Shown here piece by piece: positions 33,025 through 43,984 of a stretch of 64,000 bases of DNA. The stretch comes from Tremella fuciformis. Its lineage: Eukaryota; Basidiomycota; Tremellomycetes; Tremellales; Tremellaceae. A program made the position numbers and the translations under genes. How positions within the stretch are numbered: the first letter of the stretch is position 1; every line of letters begins with the position of its first letter. Below the pieces are notes generated by a model, which saw only the letters and a program-made list of their open reading frames with translations, was not told where the DNA came from and searched no databases. The DNA lies in assembly GCA_032768795.1 (NCBI GenBank), contig CP136493.1, forward strand, positions 1,798,001 to 1,862,000, in the 5' to 3' direction.

Positions 33025-35268
33025 TTACAACGCGGCCGCCGCGGAATCTACATGCTCCTCCGCCTGTACGACATCAGAGGCAGGTGGCGGTCCTTGCTCC
33101 TTCGAGCTCTCCGCATTAGGAGGAAGCTCCTCCTGAACATCAGCGAAGTTGTGCAAGCGTGCAGAGCATGACTGACCGTCGAGTTGAGCTGCGGTGGACG
33201 CGTCAGCATCGCCAATGCGCTTTCCGCTGCCTCCGCTCTCCGCAGAGCTTCGTCCCTCTCCGCCACAAGAACTTGCCGAGCCTCTTCCAGACTTGTGATC
33301 GTCCGGTCCGCCTCCAGCATGGCGTCATCTTTCTCCTTGAGCGCCTGTTCTCGCTCGCGTACTGCTGCCAGCCACAGTGCGCCTTTCTGCTCTGCATCCT
33401 GAGACAGCTCCGCCCGCAGCTTCTCCTGCTCCTTCAACTCAGAGTCCCAGCGTTGACGCTCCTTAAACAGATCGACCAAAGCCTCTTGTCGCTCAGATTG
33501 CAGCTTAGCCGCTGTTGTCTCTAGATTGACACGAGTTTCAGTCAACCGCCGGTTCTCAGCCTTCAATGTGTTGCGCTCAGCCTCGAATTTCTCGAACTTA
33601 TGCGCTTGTCGTTGGGCGGAGGCTGTCACACTTGAAAGTTTCGCCCCAAGGAGAGTGAAAGCGGTGTTCATCTGCGTCTGTGAGGTATGCATGGCCGCCG
33701 TAATGGCCCGAAGAGAGTCGTTGTAGGCTCTGGCCGTGACGCCATGCTGAACGACCACCTCGTCCCCAGCTGCGGAGAGGTCTGCAAGTAGCAAAGCGAA
33801 AGATTCGTCTGCTTCCGCGTCCCGAGGCTGTACTGGTTCTTGCAAAGCTGACGGTCCTGGAGCTTGTAGCGGAACAGAATCAGAAGCAACACCGGAAGCA
33901 GTGTGGACTGGAGCGGAGGCTTGTCGGATATTTGTGGTGGCGGAGATGCTGACTTGCGGAGGAGGTTGGGTCTCGGCTCGTGGAGGACGCGGAGGTGCAG
34001 CAGCACCGGAGGTGATCCGTAACTGCGCCCAGCGATTCATTAAGTCGCCTGGATTTTGACCGGTCTGCCGCTGTGGTGGCACAAAGGGCGGAATGTTCGG
34101 AGGCGGAGCTGCAGTCGGGGGCGGAGGCGGAAAATATGCCTCGTCTATGACGGGCAGTGCGGAGGTTGCCGGCGGAGGCGGAACGGATGTCCTCCGTTGT
34201 TCTGCAGGCTGCGAGGATGTTGCCCACGTGGGGACTTGGCGCCAAGTTGGTGCTACCTCTTCTTCAAAGCCGGGAAGAGGCGAGGACAGAACGTCACGCT
34301 CCGTAGGACTGAGATGGAAGGTACGGCCAGTCGATGGAGCGACGCGTGACTTCTTCTTCGCAGGAGTAGGCGTGGCGGGATGAGGTGTCTTACGCGTCCG
34401 TTTCTTGGGAGCAGCGGGCGCGACATCGGAATGATCTAGCTCATCTAGCTCTGGCTCGCCTTCGCTTCCAGCCTCTGAGTACTCCTCGAGCGGAATTTGC
34501 GTGTCGGGATGAGGATCAAGCGGCGTGTACGTGTTTAGCGGGATGCTCATCACATCACAATGCCTCTTGCTATTCATCCAGCACGAATGACATGTGGTGA
34601 AGTTTCGGCCATAAAGCCGTGTAATGAGTGTCTTGCTGTTACGCTCGACACAATTAGAGCAGGCAATCTCCTTATGTCTGTACCCTTAGCATGAACACTA
34701 CAAACGTCTGCGAATGGCAAGGCTATGAGCGGAGACGCTTTGCGGCTCGCAAACACGCTGCGGAGGTGCAGCTGCAGCCTCCGCAACCCGCATTTTGCGA
34801 TTGCGGAGGCTCCAGCTGCACCTCCGCAGCATGTTTGCGAGCCGCAAAGCGTCTCCGCTCACAACCTGACATGTTCAACATAGATGGAACTCACTCATAG
34901 GCGAATGCGGGTAAAAAGCCGGTGCGGTGTGCAACACAATTGCCCCGACACGCTGGACCTTTGCTCTGGGACGCCCGGAAGTCTGTAGGAGGCAGGTCCA
35001 GATAGTCCACCTCGTCGACACCCCATAGCTCCATCGGTCTGGGCAGCAGGACATCCTTTGCATGCCACCAAGGCTGAACAGGAGCGCCCATCCTCTTTTC
35101 GAAGTCTGTAAGCGATGCCTCGTCCCGCCAGACAGGATGGTGCCGCTTCTCCTTATTCAGGAAAGACTTCTGATGCCTGGTAAGTCGATAGCCGGCAGGT
35201 GGGACGGTGCGATCGGTAGCGGACGGGCCAGCCGCCGCAGCTGAGGCGTTCTTGGTGTTCTTGACCAT
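33025..35268 (-). CDS. MULE-2 gene A: conserved N-terminal domain, Cys-rich motif, Pro-rich linker and coiled coil
   Basis: Homologue of MULE-1 gene A by layout and N-terminal sequence. Exon 1 is 35268-34895; exon 2 starts at 34677 after a 217-nt intron; a short last exon is joined by an intron near 33165 (GTCAGT...TTCAG) and ends at TAA 33025. The N-terminal domain has PVWRDEASL and FLPAFAY, matching PIWRDDASL and RLPAFGY of A1, in the same position relative to the intron. The Cys cluster is IACSNCVERN, TTCHSCW and KRHCDV. A linker rich in Pro and Ala follows, with several basic patches (KKRTRKT, AKKKSRV), then about 230 residues of coiled coil (KFEKFEAERNTLKAENRRL). No family recognised. 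The conserved partner position suggests a role in transposition or regulation of the element. Confidence 0.8.
34726..34861. repeat. Long palindrome inside gene A2 intron 1
   Basis: Arms 34726-34786 and 34801-34861 (61 bp each, 14-nt loop) differ at only two positions. Each arm has three copies of the element motif (GAGCGGAGACG, CTGCGGAGGTGC, GCCTCCGCAA). It lies wholly within intron 34678-34894, the same intron that holds the palindrome of MULE-1, but the two palindromes are unrelated in sequence. Confidence 0.92.
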
Positions 35269-35904
35269 GTTGAGGACGTGCGTGAGGAAGATTCAATCGC
35301 GAGGAAAGATGGGAAGGGAGATGATGGAGAAGATAGAGACCAGAGAGCTGAACTTGGACGCTTTTAGACTTGGGCACAGGCCCATCTCTCGGGCAACAAA
35401 CAATACGGATAGCGTTGGTTGATGTCTATTGTTTCATGTTCATTGTCTCGATGGCCGGAGAAGCACGGACCCGTCAGACAATGGGGTTAGCTATTGCCGG
35501 AGAACAATGCCATTCAGTTCATGGAGCTCTCAAACTGAAAATCCCTCGATATTACGCCTCCGCATGTCATTGTCATTCCTCCGCAGTGCCGGAGGTGCGC
35601 CCGCTATGCTCTTTGTTCGGCCAGCGAGAACAACAAGAGTGCAAACCACTGATGATTCGCGCGTGCAGGACGACTCAATGTCTCCAATGGTTTCCGTGCC
35701 TTTTCTTCGCACTCCGCGTCAGACAAAAGACTTCGGCTTAGACAAAAGCACCTCCGCACACGCGGAGAGGAGGCTTTTGTGCCTCCGGGTCACATGAGCG
35801 CCCCGGAGTGTAGTCCATAGGCCATGATGGTCACAAAGCAGCTGTTCTAGGGGGGTTCCGCATTGTTTCGCAGCCTTGTATGCGATGCGGAGGCGGTTGT
35901 AGGT
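35269..35904. other. MULE-2 upstream region of gene A2
   Basis: About 640 nt without a supported gene between gene A2 and the right inverted repeat. It contains several CTCCGC/GCGGAG motifs near 35560, 35580, 35710, 35750 and 35890, and a compact hairpin at 35742-35780. Short open frames here lack support. Confidence 0.5.
35742..35780. repeat. Compact hairpin in gene A2 upstream region
   Basis: Left ACAAAAGCACCTCCGC and right GCGGAGAGGAGGCTTTTGT flank a 4-nt loop and pair almost fully, with a small bulge on the right. Both arms contain the element motif. Confidence 0.75.
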
Positions 35905-35992
35905 AAACCAATGGTGACTGTAGGGAAAGCAGACCTGCGATAGAAACGACTGTCGGGATTAATTCCAAATATATATAGAATATTCAATTTTG
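35905..35992 (-). repeat. MULE-2 right terminal inverted repeat
   Basis: Reverse complement of the left end, including CAATGGTGACTGTAGGGAAA, GCAGACCTGCGATA, GACTGTCGGGATTAATT and CCAAATATATATAGAATATT. Confidence 0.9.
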
Positions 35993-36002
35993 CGTTGGTC
36001 CC
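35993..36002. repeat. Target site duplication, right copy (MULE-2)
   Basis: CGTTGGTCCC, identical to 27120-27129. Confidence 0.85.
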
Positions 36003-36177
36003 CGGTCAGCCGTCATCATCGTATCTCACCTTTTTCAACATTCAATAATCCTCTCTCTCACATCTCCTCCCCATTGTCTTCCATGGGGTCTTGTACCTAA
36101 GGCCAGCTCCTTCGAGGCCATCGGCGCCGGCCCTGTGATCACTCTACACCTCGAAGATCTTTTGACGCCTTTTCGCT

Positions 36178-38933
36178 ATGCAGCCTTTTCACCCTCCGAC
36201 TCAGCCTCATTCCTTTCGACCCGCCACCCCCGATTCCCCTTCCATCGAAAAGGAATCACACTATGGATCGGACGATACGGCCTTGAGGGCGAGGCAGGCT
36301 GCTGATGAGGTGCTCAAGGACTACGAGATCAAGCGAGACAGGTGAAGCATCAGGTGATTCGTTGCACGTGCCCAGCTGACTCGGTTTCAGACTAGGCTCG
36401 GCCATCCAGTCGTCCCTGTATCTCTTGGGAGATCTGAGAAACTTCAATGGCGAACAATGGACGGTGCGATACCCACACCTCAGTGCCTCTTCCGATGCAG
36501 GCTCATCCTCCATGCGTCAGTATTCGCATTTCGTTTTGAGTGACTGGTGGCTGATATCCAGCGCATCGACCAGGGATGGTCAGGCGGACGCTCACTTTTG
36601 CGGATGAACCCTTAGATGAGACTGCTGTCGTCCTCAATTCGGCTTCGACGGCTAGACGCACCCTCAAACGGTCTCTGACAGTCGTCCCTCCGCAGCCCAC
36701 GGCGCCCGTCACCACGGAAGAAGGCCAATCGAAGGATGCTGCGGGTCCGATGACTTCATCTGACGCAGAGGATTTCTCCATTCTACGTCTCGATCTTAAC
36801 ATGGGCGCGACCCGTCATGCCAAGTCTTTGATCAGTCATCTCGAAAAATCATCAATTTCAGCTTTGCTCGACAATCGCCTTGCCGCTTCCCTCGACCACC
36901 TCGCTCTGCTGCAGAAACGAATCCACGACGCGCAGTCACGCGTCCTAGTGACCGGAGATCTCAATGCCGGCAAGTCGACACTTATCAACGCCTTGCTCAG
37001 ACGGAACGAGGTCATGCCAACAGATCAACAACCGCTCACAACGCGTTTCGTCGAAGTGGTCAGTGCTAAGGAGAATAACGACAAGGAGGAAATCCATATA
37101 CCGAACCGCAATGTTGAGTATGACTCGGCCGACGAATCCACATACGCAACGGAAGGCATCGCGAAGCTCGAGGACCTAGTTGCGGATGCGGAGGCCGATG
37201 CGTCCAATGCCCCCTTACGTGTGTATCTTCGAGAGGCGGATGCTTCCATCTCAAACCCTTCCATTCTGCACAATGGCGTGGTCGACATCTCTCTCATCGA
37301 TGCGCCTGGTCTCAATCGCGACTCCATCAAAACGACAGCCAACTTTGCACGACAAGAGGAGATTGACGTCGTCGTCTTTGTGGTTTCCGCGGCGAACCAT
37401 TTCACCCTGTCAGCCAAGGAGTTCATCTGGCAAGCGGGACACGAGAAGGCACATCTGTTCATCGTCGTGAACCGCTTCGACCAGATCAAAGACAAGGAGC
37501 GATGTCGTCGATTGGTCCTGGACCAGATCAAACAGCTCAGCCCGAGCACGTACGAGGATGCCGCCGATCTTGTGCACTTTGTTGATTCGGCCAAAGTAGC
37601 ATTCGGCTGTACCGACGCTGATGGGTCTGCCGAAGATCTCGACCAAGCCTTCGCTCACCTCGAGCATTGCCTCAGATCTTTCGTCTTGGTCAACCGGGCC
37701 AAGTCGAAGCTTGGCCCCGCGGAAAACTACGTTACCCACCTTTTGGCCGATGTCGAGCTCCTAGCTGCGGCCAATTCCATCGTGGCCACGAAAGAGCGAG
37801 ATGTAGCACGTGCTGAGCTTGACCGAATCAAACCTGTTCTTGATCGTATGAACAAGAGCAAGGATGGTTTGGAGGAGAGCTTGGTCGCCGAGGAGGAGGC
37901 GGCGACGGAGCTGGCTATGAGTCGGACACGGAAAGGAATGGAAAAGGCTCTGGAGCGCGTTGGCAGGGGAGAAATGGCCGCTCCGGCACCAGGTCTCAGC
38001 CTCCCTGTGTATCCCGGTCTACTCGGTGTTTGGGACTACGCGCAAGAAATCAAGCGGGTGCTGCTTGCGTCACTGGACTTGGCATCCCAGCTTGCCGAGC
38101 AGGACGCTCGCAAGGTGACCTCGGAAGGTGTCGTTCGTGTTGGCGTTATCGGCGACAAGCACCTACCTAACGATGTCGAAAGGTCCAACCGCATATTCAA
38201 CCCGAACGCCATGTTCACCGCACGTGGGCCCGTTTCGCGTCCCATGTCGCGTCGACCGTCCGGCGTCGGATCTGTCGGTCTTGCCCTCGCTGCCGAGCGC
38301 TCTCTCGCAAATGTCACGGTGTCCGATATTTTCGATATTCAACACCACATCTTCCTCGTGCGCTCGGCCATACCGGCGACTACTTCCCCCTCGCACGAGC
38401 TGGTGCCTTTCGCCGCCGAAGTTTCCGGCCTCGGCGCGGCGTCTCTGGCTCTCGGCGCGTTCTCGATGTTGAGCGGCAAGTCGGTCGGGGTGCGATCAAT
38501 GCTGGAGACTGCCATTCGCTTCGTTGAGTTTGCTTCAAACCCAGCGGCTCGCAAGTGGTTTGGCCCTGCTCTTGGTGTCATTACCGTCGGCGCTGTTGCT
38601 TATATCGTCTACGAGCTTCCTCGATCGGTTCCTCGTAATATTGGTCGACACATCCAGGAGCGGCTGCTTGTATCGTCAGGTGTCGATGATGACAGCGCCG
38701 ATGTTCCATTCGCGGACGCACAGGCGACCCGCATCGGCAAAGAGGTCCGCAAGGTCATGCGTTTGGCTTCATGGGATCTGCGCGAGCGCTTCCGCGCTGC
38801 CATGGAGGCTCGAGGCGAGCTCGTGCGAGAGAACGAGGCAGCCGAAAAGAAGGCCACGAAGGCTTTGGCGTGGTTTGCCGAGGTCGACCAACGGGTCGAC
38901 GCCATCCGACGAGATGCCGAGATTAAAGTGTAA
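36178..38933 (+). CDS. FZO1: Mitofusin Fzo1, outer mitochondrial membrane fusion GTPase, spliced
   Basis: Dynamin-family GTPase that tethers and fuses outer mitochondrial membranes. Exon 1 (ATG 36178) ends near 36341; exon 2 covers SSLYLLGDLRNFNGEQW; exon 3 starts near 36562, and the two short introns restore frame to the long last exon, giving about 870 residues. GTPase motifs: P-loop GDLNAGKSTLIN (near 36955), switch-I QPLTTRF, DAPGLN and NRFDQ. A helical middle region follows. Two hydrophobic segments lie near the C-terminus (GLGAASLALGAFSML and WFGPALGVITVGAVAYIVY), fitting the two-pass membrane anchor of fungal Fzo1. A final coiled coil (ENEAAEKKATKALAWF) ends the protein. MULE-2 inserted 175 nt upstream of the start codon, so its promoter is largely replaced or moved away. 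Confidence 0.93.
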
Positions 38934-39269
38934 GGAGGGATGTTTCTTGATTGTGTCGAGCCCCCACTGCTCCACTTGTGCATATATTTAGTGACGATAT
39001 CGCGGACGAATGATGTAACACCCTCTTCACGATGTGCAAAGCGCGTTGATATGAATGTCAAGCTCTGTGCTCATGCATGCCTTGCTCTGAGCTACCTGAG
39101 TTGAAAGAGGACGACTTGTTCCGTGCGTTCTCGCATTTGTTGCCAGCACTATCTGTTGTCATGTGACCTGGCGGGTCATATACGATCGACATCTTGCATG
39201 ACTCAACACTACGTTGACAACCCTCCCGTGCCTACGCCTCGATCCCTTCGGTCTCTCGCTACTACTGAC
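38934..39269. other. Convergent intergenic region FZO1 / permease
   Basis: About 336 nt between the stop codons of two converging genes. No RNA gene, repeat or conserved frame is seen. Confidence 0.5.
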
Positions 39270-41471
39270 TCAGAACAAGCGGTTAACGATCCTGTCAAGC
39301 CTGGTCTGCGGCTCGGTCGCCCACTCTTCCTCCGACTTGAGGGTCAACTCTTCGATCTCCGGCAGACCCGTCTTCAAGTCTATCTCCGCCGCGGGTATCC
39401 ATCCCCACTGCTGCCCCTGCCGGACGGCCTTGAGCTTCCAGAGGATGGACAGCGCGATGAAGATGAATATGGAGATGTAGGTGAAGAGAAAGTCGGAGAC
39501 GTCAAACTCCCCGGGGCCCATGATAAAGTACCCGCTGTCACTTCAGGGCGCGGCACAGTGCCAGACGAGCAGCGGCTCACCTGAGGATCATGGCGAACGG
39601 CGCCCAGAAGAGCACGTACCATGCCGACCAGGGCTGCCAGCGGCCGCGGACGGGAAGGAAATCGGCCCCGAGACCTTGGGCCCGGATGCCCGCTCGGAAG
39701 CGCAGGTAGGTGCTGGAGTAATGAACATACAGTCAATGCGAGTCGGAGGGGAGCACGTACACGCCGATGGCTATCCACGTTACGAACTGCGTGGCGGTGG
39801 ACAGGTTGATGAGCCAATTCAGCACTACCCCCTCAGCGCCGCCAGCAGGTCTGAGAGAGCAGCTCACCAGTCTTGGTGCCGCTCGACAAAGCAAGGTAGG
39901 AGAGACAGCTGAGGAGCAAGACGGCGAGAACACAGAGGTACGGCAGGCCGTATCGGTTGGTCCGCAGGAAGAGGCGCGGCGCTTGGCCCTGGAGGGCGAG
40001 GCCGTACAGCGTCCGACTGGCGGCGAACGCCATGGCTGACGACGAAGAGAAGAGGGCGACCAGCAGACTCGCCGTCAGGACAGAGGGGAGGATGGGGATG
40101 CCCAGCCGGACCATGTTGATAATGTACTGCGGCTCAGATGACTCTCATGGCATGAGGAGAGAAGGCCTACAGGCGACTTGACTGCTCCTGTGCCCTTTGC
40201 GCCGAGAAGTGCGGGGTCGTCTGCTGCGGCGTTTATGCTGGCTGCGAAGGAACCACCGATGTAGAACAGAAGGATTCTGAACGTGGTCGAGTTGAACGCT
40301 TTCGGTAGGACGCGACGAGGATGCCTCACCTCGCCAGCGACGAGCGAGATGTAGTCGGGACCAGTCTCCCTATCAGCACACTACACAGCAGGCAGAGTTC
40401 ACGGTGCCCACGATCGCATACGCGCCCCACTGTAGGGCGTGCCAAATATCTTCAGCTCGGCCAGCAGCGGTGGTGGCAGTGAACACGCCGGGCGTCTTCC
40501 AGAACCTGCGATGAGCTCAATCAGCCGAGTATGGGAAGAGCATGTCTCACCGGAAGCCATATCTATCGTGTTTTGGATTACCGCCGAGCATCGTGATGAA
40601 CGTGAACAAGAACGCCCCGATGACCATGAAGATCTTGAGGATGCTGATCCAGAATTCTATTCGGTCAGTGGAGAACCGTACAAGGGAGGAGACCCACCAC
40701 TCTCGCCATATGCGCGGACGTTGAAGACCTGTACGGCGAAGAGCAAAGCCAGCCCGACGGAGATGCAGATCGCGGGCGACAGGTTGGGGTCCCAGTACCC
40801 GACGAGCACGTTGAGAACTGCCCGTGAGTCCCGCTGTCGACACGCAACACATGTCAACGATACACGCACCGGTCAGTTCGTTGCAGACCAATGTGAACTG
40901 GCAGATAAAGTAGTTCCCTGCATCTCAGTGCTGTGACCACCCGCGGTACGTAGAGGAGCGACTTACAACCGAGAGAGAACCCAACCGCTGGGTCAAGGAA
41001 GCGATGTGCATAGTGAATGAACCCGCCTTCCACAGGCAAAAGAGTGCACATTTCGATCACACAGTTGTTGACGCACTGACCCATCAGCCCATCTCAACAG
41101 ATAGCAAGGGCTCTCGACGTGCCCAGATGACGCTCGCCCAGATGCACACGCCAATCATGAGCGCAAGCGGGCCGCCGGCCATGGGCCCGCCGACAGACAG
41201 GAAGATCGACGAGCCGATAGCGCCAGAGATGGCGATGAGCTGCAGATGACGCATTCGCAGACCCCTCGACATGTCAGCTGCACGTCGCACAAAGTCAGCG
41301 TACATACCGCTGGGCCGAGTTGTTGAAGACGTCAATGTTGTGTGCGGCGCCATCGTTCTGCAGCACCTGCACATTGACGCTCGCAGTCTCTTTGCCTTCG
41401 TCCATCTCGACCGATGAAGTTGCGGGAAGAGACGAGATCACCCGGATTGAAGGGGAGCGAGATGGAGACAT
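39270..41471 (-). CDS. Amino-acid permease (APC superfamily, yeast AAT type), spliced
   Basis: Plasma-membrane amino-acid/H+ symporter. The N-terminal cytosolic part is followed by the family signature GLRMRHLQLIAISGAIGSSIFL, then about 12 hydrophobic segments: LALMIGVCIWASVIW, LLPVEGGFIHYAHRFLDPAV, FSLGCNYFICQF-like, ICISVGLALLFAVQVF, ILKIFMVIGAFLFTFI, TETGPDYISLVAGE, VLTASLLVALFSSSSAMAFA, LCVLAVLLLSCLSYLAL, NWLINLSTATQFVTWIAIGV and FLFTYISIFIFIALSILW. About nine short introns, mostly placed between membrane segments. Start: ATG 41471 or the in-frame ATG 41405; the longer form is given because nothing separates them. Substrate is not predictable from sequence. It is divergent from an FAD oxidoreductase that could act on an imported amine or amino acid. 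Confidence 0.88.
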
Positions 41472-41930
41472 GGTGGGTCTCCCGTCTCCGAGGGCGAGCT
41501 ACTTATCCTCGCTCAGCCAAGTGGAAGGGAGCAGCGACCAGGAAGCGGTATGACGGACGACTGCCGAGGCATGCTGCCTCCCCCTCACCAGCCGCACCCG
41601 CAGATGAGGCGGCGGGTCAGAGTGCTCACAGTTCTGGGGTATCGGTCGGCGGGGATGGCCTGTCCAATACAAAGCAGCGATGCGCTTGCTGGAATCAGCC
41701 GTTGGCGTTGGCGTTGCCGTAGCCGTAACCGTAACCGTAAGCGCCGCTCGGCGCAGGGCAGACCCGCCAACCCTGACCGTTATTCAGAGTCGGCTCCTTA
41801 GCGCTGCCGCTCTCCTTGTCTCGAAGCATTCTACGCAGCCCCTCACAGCTTGCTGATCGGGCCGTGACCCCGATGAGCGCGAGTGTTAACAGTTCAGGTC
41901 GTGCGCAGGTGCCGACTCATCTACTGATAT
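41472..41930. promoter_or_regulatory. Divergent promoter region, permease / FAD oxidoreductase
   Basis: About 460 nt between two start codons facing away. It has a GATA-type site, CTTATC at 41502-41507 (GATAAG on the minus strand, 31 nt from the permease ATG), as expected for nitrogen-regulated genes. It also has a short tandem hexamer array at 41701-41742. No gene is seen. Confidence 0.45.
41701..41742. repeat. Short tandem hexamer repeats
   Basis: GTTGGC-type units are followed directly by four CCGTAA-type units (CCGTAG, CCGTAA, CCGTAA, CCGTAA). It lies in the permease/oxidoreductase intergenic region. Confidence 0.7.
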
Positions 41931-43786
41931 ATGTCCACTTCGTCGAAACGCTCCTTGACAAGTGGGAAATTGACGAACGAGAGACAAGCTTGGCCTGGAA
42001 CGCTCTTTGGGACGCAAGACTCCGCAAACGAAAAGATGCGTCTGGAGACCGATTACGAGTCTATAGGCAGTGGCTCGCCTGCCGTTCCGGCGGCTGGTGC
42101 GTCCGCTGCTCGACCACCTCTAACAAAGGGCATGTGCACCTCACACTGGCTTCAATCGGTCCGAAGCAGTCCCCTCCTGGACCACCGCTCTACCCCAAAC
42201 CTGCCCGCGAGCGCCGAAGTGGTGATCATCGGTTCTGGGGTAGGTCATATCCGGACCCAGAGCTGCTGGCCGACAGACAGATCTCGGGGGCACTTGTTGC
42301 CATGTACCTGCTCGACAGCCCGACCCCTCCAGCCTCCATCGTCATGCTCGAAGCACGCGAGACGTGTTCGGGGGCAACGGGGCGGAACGCGGGCCACTGC
42401 AAGCCCGACCTGTGGCGCGGCTTTGTAGACTACGAGCCAAAGCACGGTACAGAGCGGGCGCTGGAGGTATGGCATGCTCCTCTCGCTGTCGCTGGGGGGC
42501 TGAGACCCAGATTCTGAAGAACGAATTCGAAACGTGGACCGCCCTCAGGCGGTACGTAGTGGACAACAAAGTCGACTGCGATCTATGGGTAGGCAAGACC
42601 GTGCGCCACTTCGGCTCAGCTAATATCCATTGCGGCTGATGTGCAGCTTGATGTGATGATGACGAAGGAAGCGTACGACCAGGCCGAGGATGCCATGCGG
42701 CGCTTTGTGGAAGCGGGAGGTGATCGCAGCGGTGTGACGTCCGTCCTGGACGCCTCTGAGGCCGAGAGAATGTCCCGACTGAAGGGCGCCAAGGCTGTCT
42801 ACGCTTGGGACGCGTCGACGCTTCATCCTTGGAAGCTGGGTATGTCCTTAGAAGTGCTGTAAACAGGAACAGAACGTGAGAGCTGAGGGGCAGTGGCTCA
42901 CATTATCCAAAGATGCCTAGCACGGGGCATGAATCTCCAGACATGGACACCAGTCACTGGAGTCACCGGCACAGCCAACGACTGGACCGTGCACACCGAC
43001 CGAGGGGACATACGGAGTCCAACCGTCGTACACGCCACCAACGCCTATGCGGCGTACCTCCTCCCTCAGCTCGGCCCCGTGATCCGCCCCGCCCCGCACA
43101 TGTGCAACCGCGTCATCCCGCCAGCATCCCACTCGGGGTCCAAGACACTGCAAAATTCGTACATGGTCTTCTATGACGATCACTATTTCACCATCAACCC
43201 GCGCTCCACTTCGGACGGCGCGGTCTTGTTTGGCGGGAGTCCGACAGGCACCAAGCAGCTGTATGAGCACATCGAACGACACCCTGCGCTCGCGACGGAC
43301 GATAGTCTTATTGACTATGAACCGATATTGAAAAGTGTGCGTCGGCTTGGGTCGGAGGGATTCCAATGGTGCGTCCCCTGACGCGAGACATGATTGTAGG
43401 TTTTGCTGAGCGCAGGGACGACTCGCCCGGAGCGCAAGTGAGGTATGACTACTCTTGGAGTGGCATCACAGGCTATGTCAGTCGTCGCAAGTTATCCTTA
43501 TGGCAATTGACAATTTAGACGCCCGATGGTGTCCCGTTGGTCGGCGCGGTACCAGGGAAAGAGGGCCAGTGGATGTCCTGCGCGCACAACGGACACGGTA
43601 TGGTGGGTCTCCTGGGATACACCTCCGAGAGCGGAGCTGACACTGCAGGCCAGGACCTTTACCTGCTCTCCGGCGTTGGTCGAGTTGATGCAGGGCGCCC
43701 AGTGGGAAGAGGTCAATCTGCCCAAAGCGTTCGAGGTGACTCCGGAGCGTCTATCCCGCTTGAGCAAAGGCAAGAGCACGCTGTGA
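41931..43786 (+). CDS. FAD-dependent amine/amino-acid oxidoreductase (DAO family), spliced
   Basis: Flavoprotein oxidase of the DAO (PF01266) type. Exon 1 ends at 42239 within the FAD-binding Rossmann motif; splicing to 42281 gives VVIIGSGISGALVAMYL, a complete GxGxxG. The ARETCSGATGRNAGHCKPD segment after it is typical of gamma-glutamylputrescine-oxidase-like flavoproteins. Later motifs include GDIRSPTVVHATNAYAA and a C-terminal YTPDGVPLVGAVPG with AHNGHGM, the second FAD contact of the family. Introns near 42468-42514, 42600-42643, 42841-42892, 43370-43415, 43470-43518 and 43605-43650 keep the frame. It neighbours an amino-acid permease (divergent) and a Zn2Cys6 regulator (convergent), a layout common for inducible nitrogen or amine catabolism. 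The substrate is not determined. Confidence 0.82.
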
Positions 43787-43984
43787 GATGGCCTGGGCGC
43801 ATCATGTTGTGAGCATATCCTGTCATTTGCTGTGGGTGTACGAGATATACGTGAGGCACTTTCATGCAACAAACTTCTTCCGTGCGCAGGGTCGCGTTCC
43901 TGCAGGGCTCGAGCTTCGCATCGTCCAGGTTCACTGGCGAGATATACATATTTCCTGGACAGGCAAAGAGGTACAACCATCACT

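Larger units (their letters stand above)
27130..35992. mobile_element. MULE-2: complete Mutator-like transposon, sister design to MULE-1
   Basis: An 8,863 bp element with inverted ends of about 90-100 bp and a perfect 10-bp target duplication. It carries gene B2 (27479-32908, +) and gene A2 (33025-35268, -), again convergent, with only 116 nt between stops. Its ends share no obvious sequence with those of MULE-1, and it lacks the GATCGC enrichment. Instead it is filled with CTCCGC/GCGGAG, about 60 sites by eye against about one per kb in flanks. It lies between the PACT-like gene and FZO1, which are transcribed apart, with 166 and 175 nt of host DNA left on the two sides besides the duplication. 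Genes B of both elements share intron positions and domain order. Confidence 0.92.
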
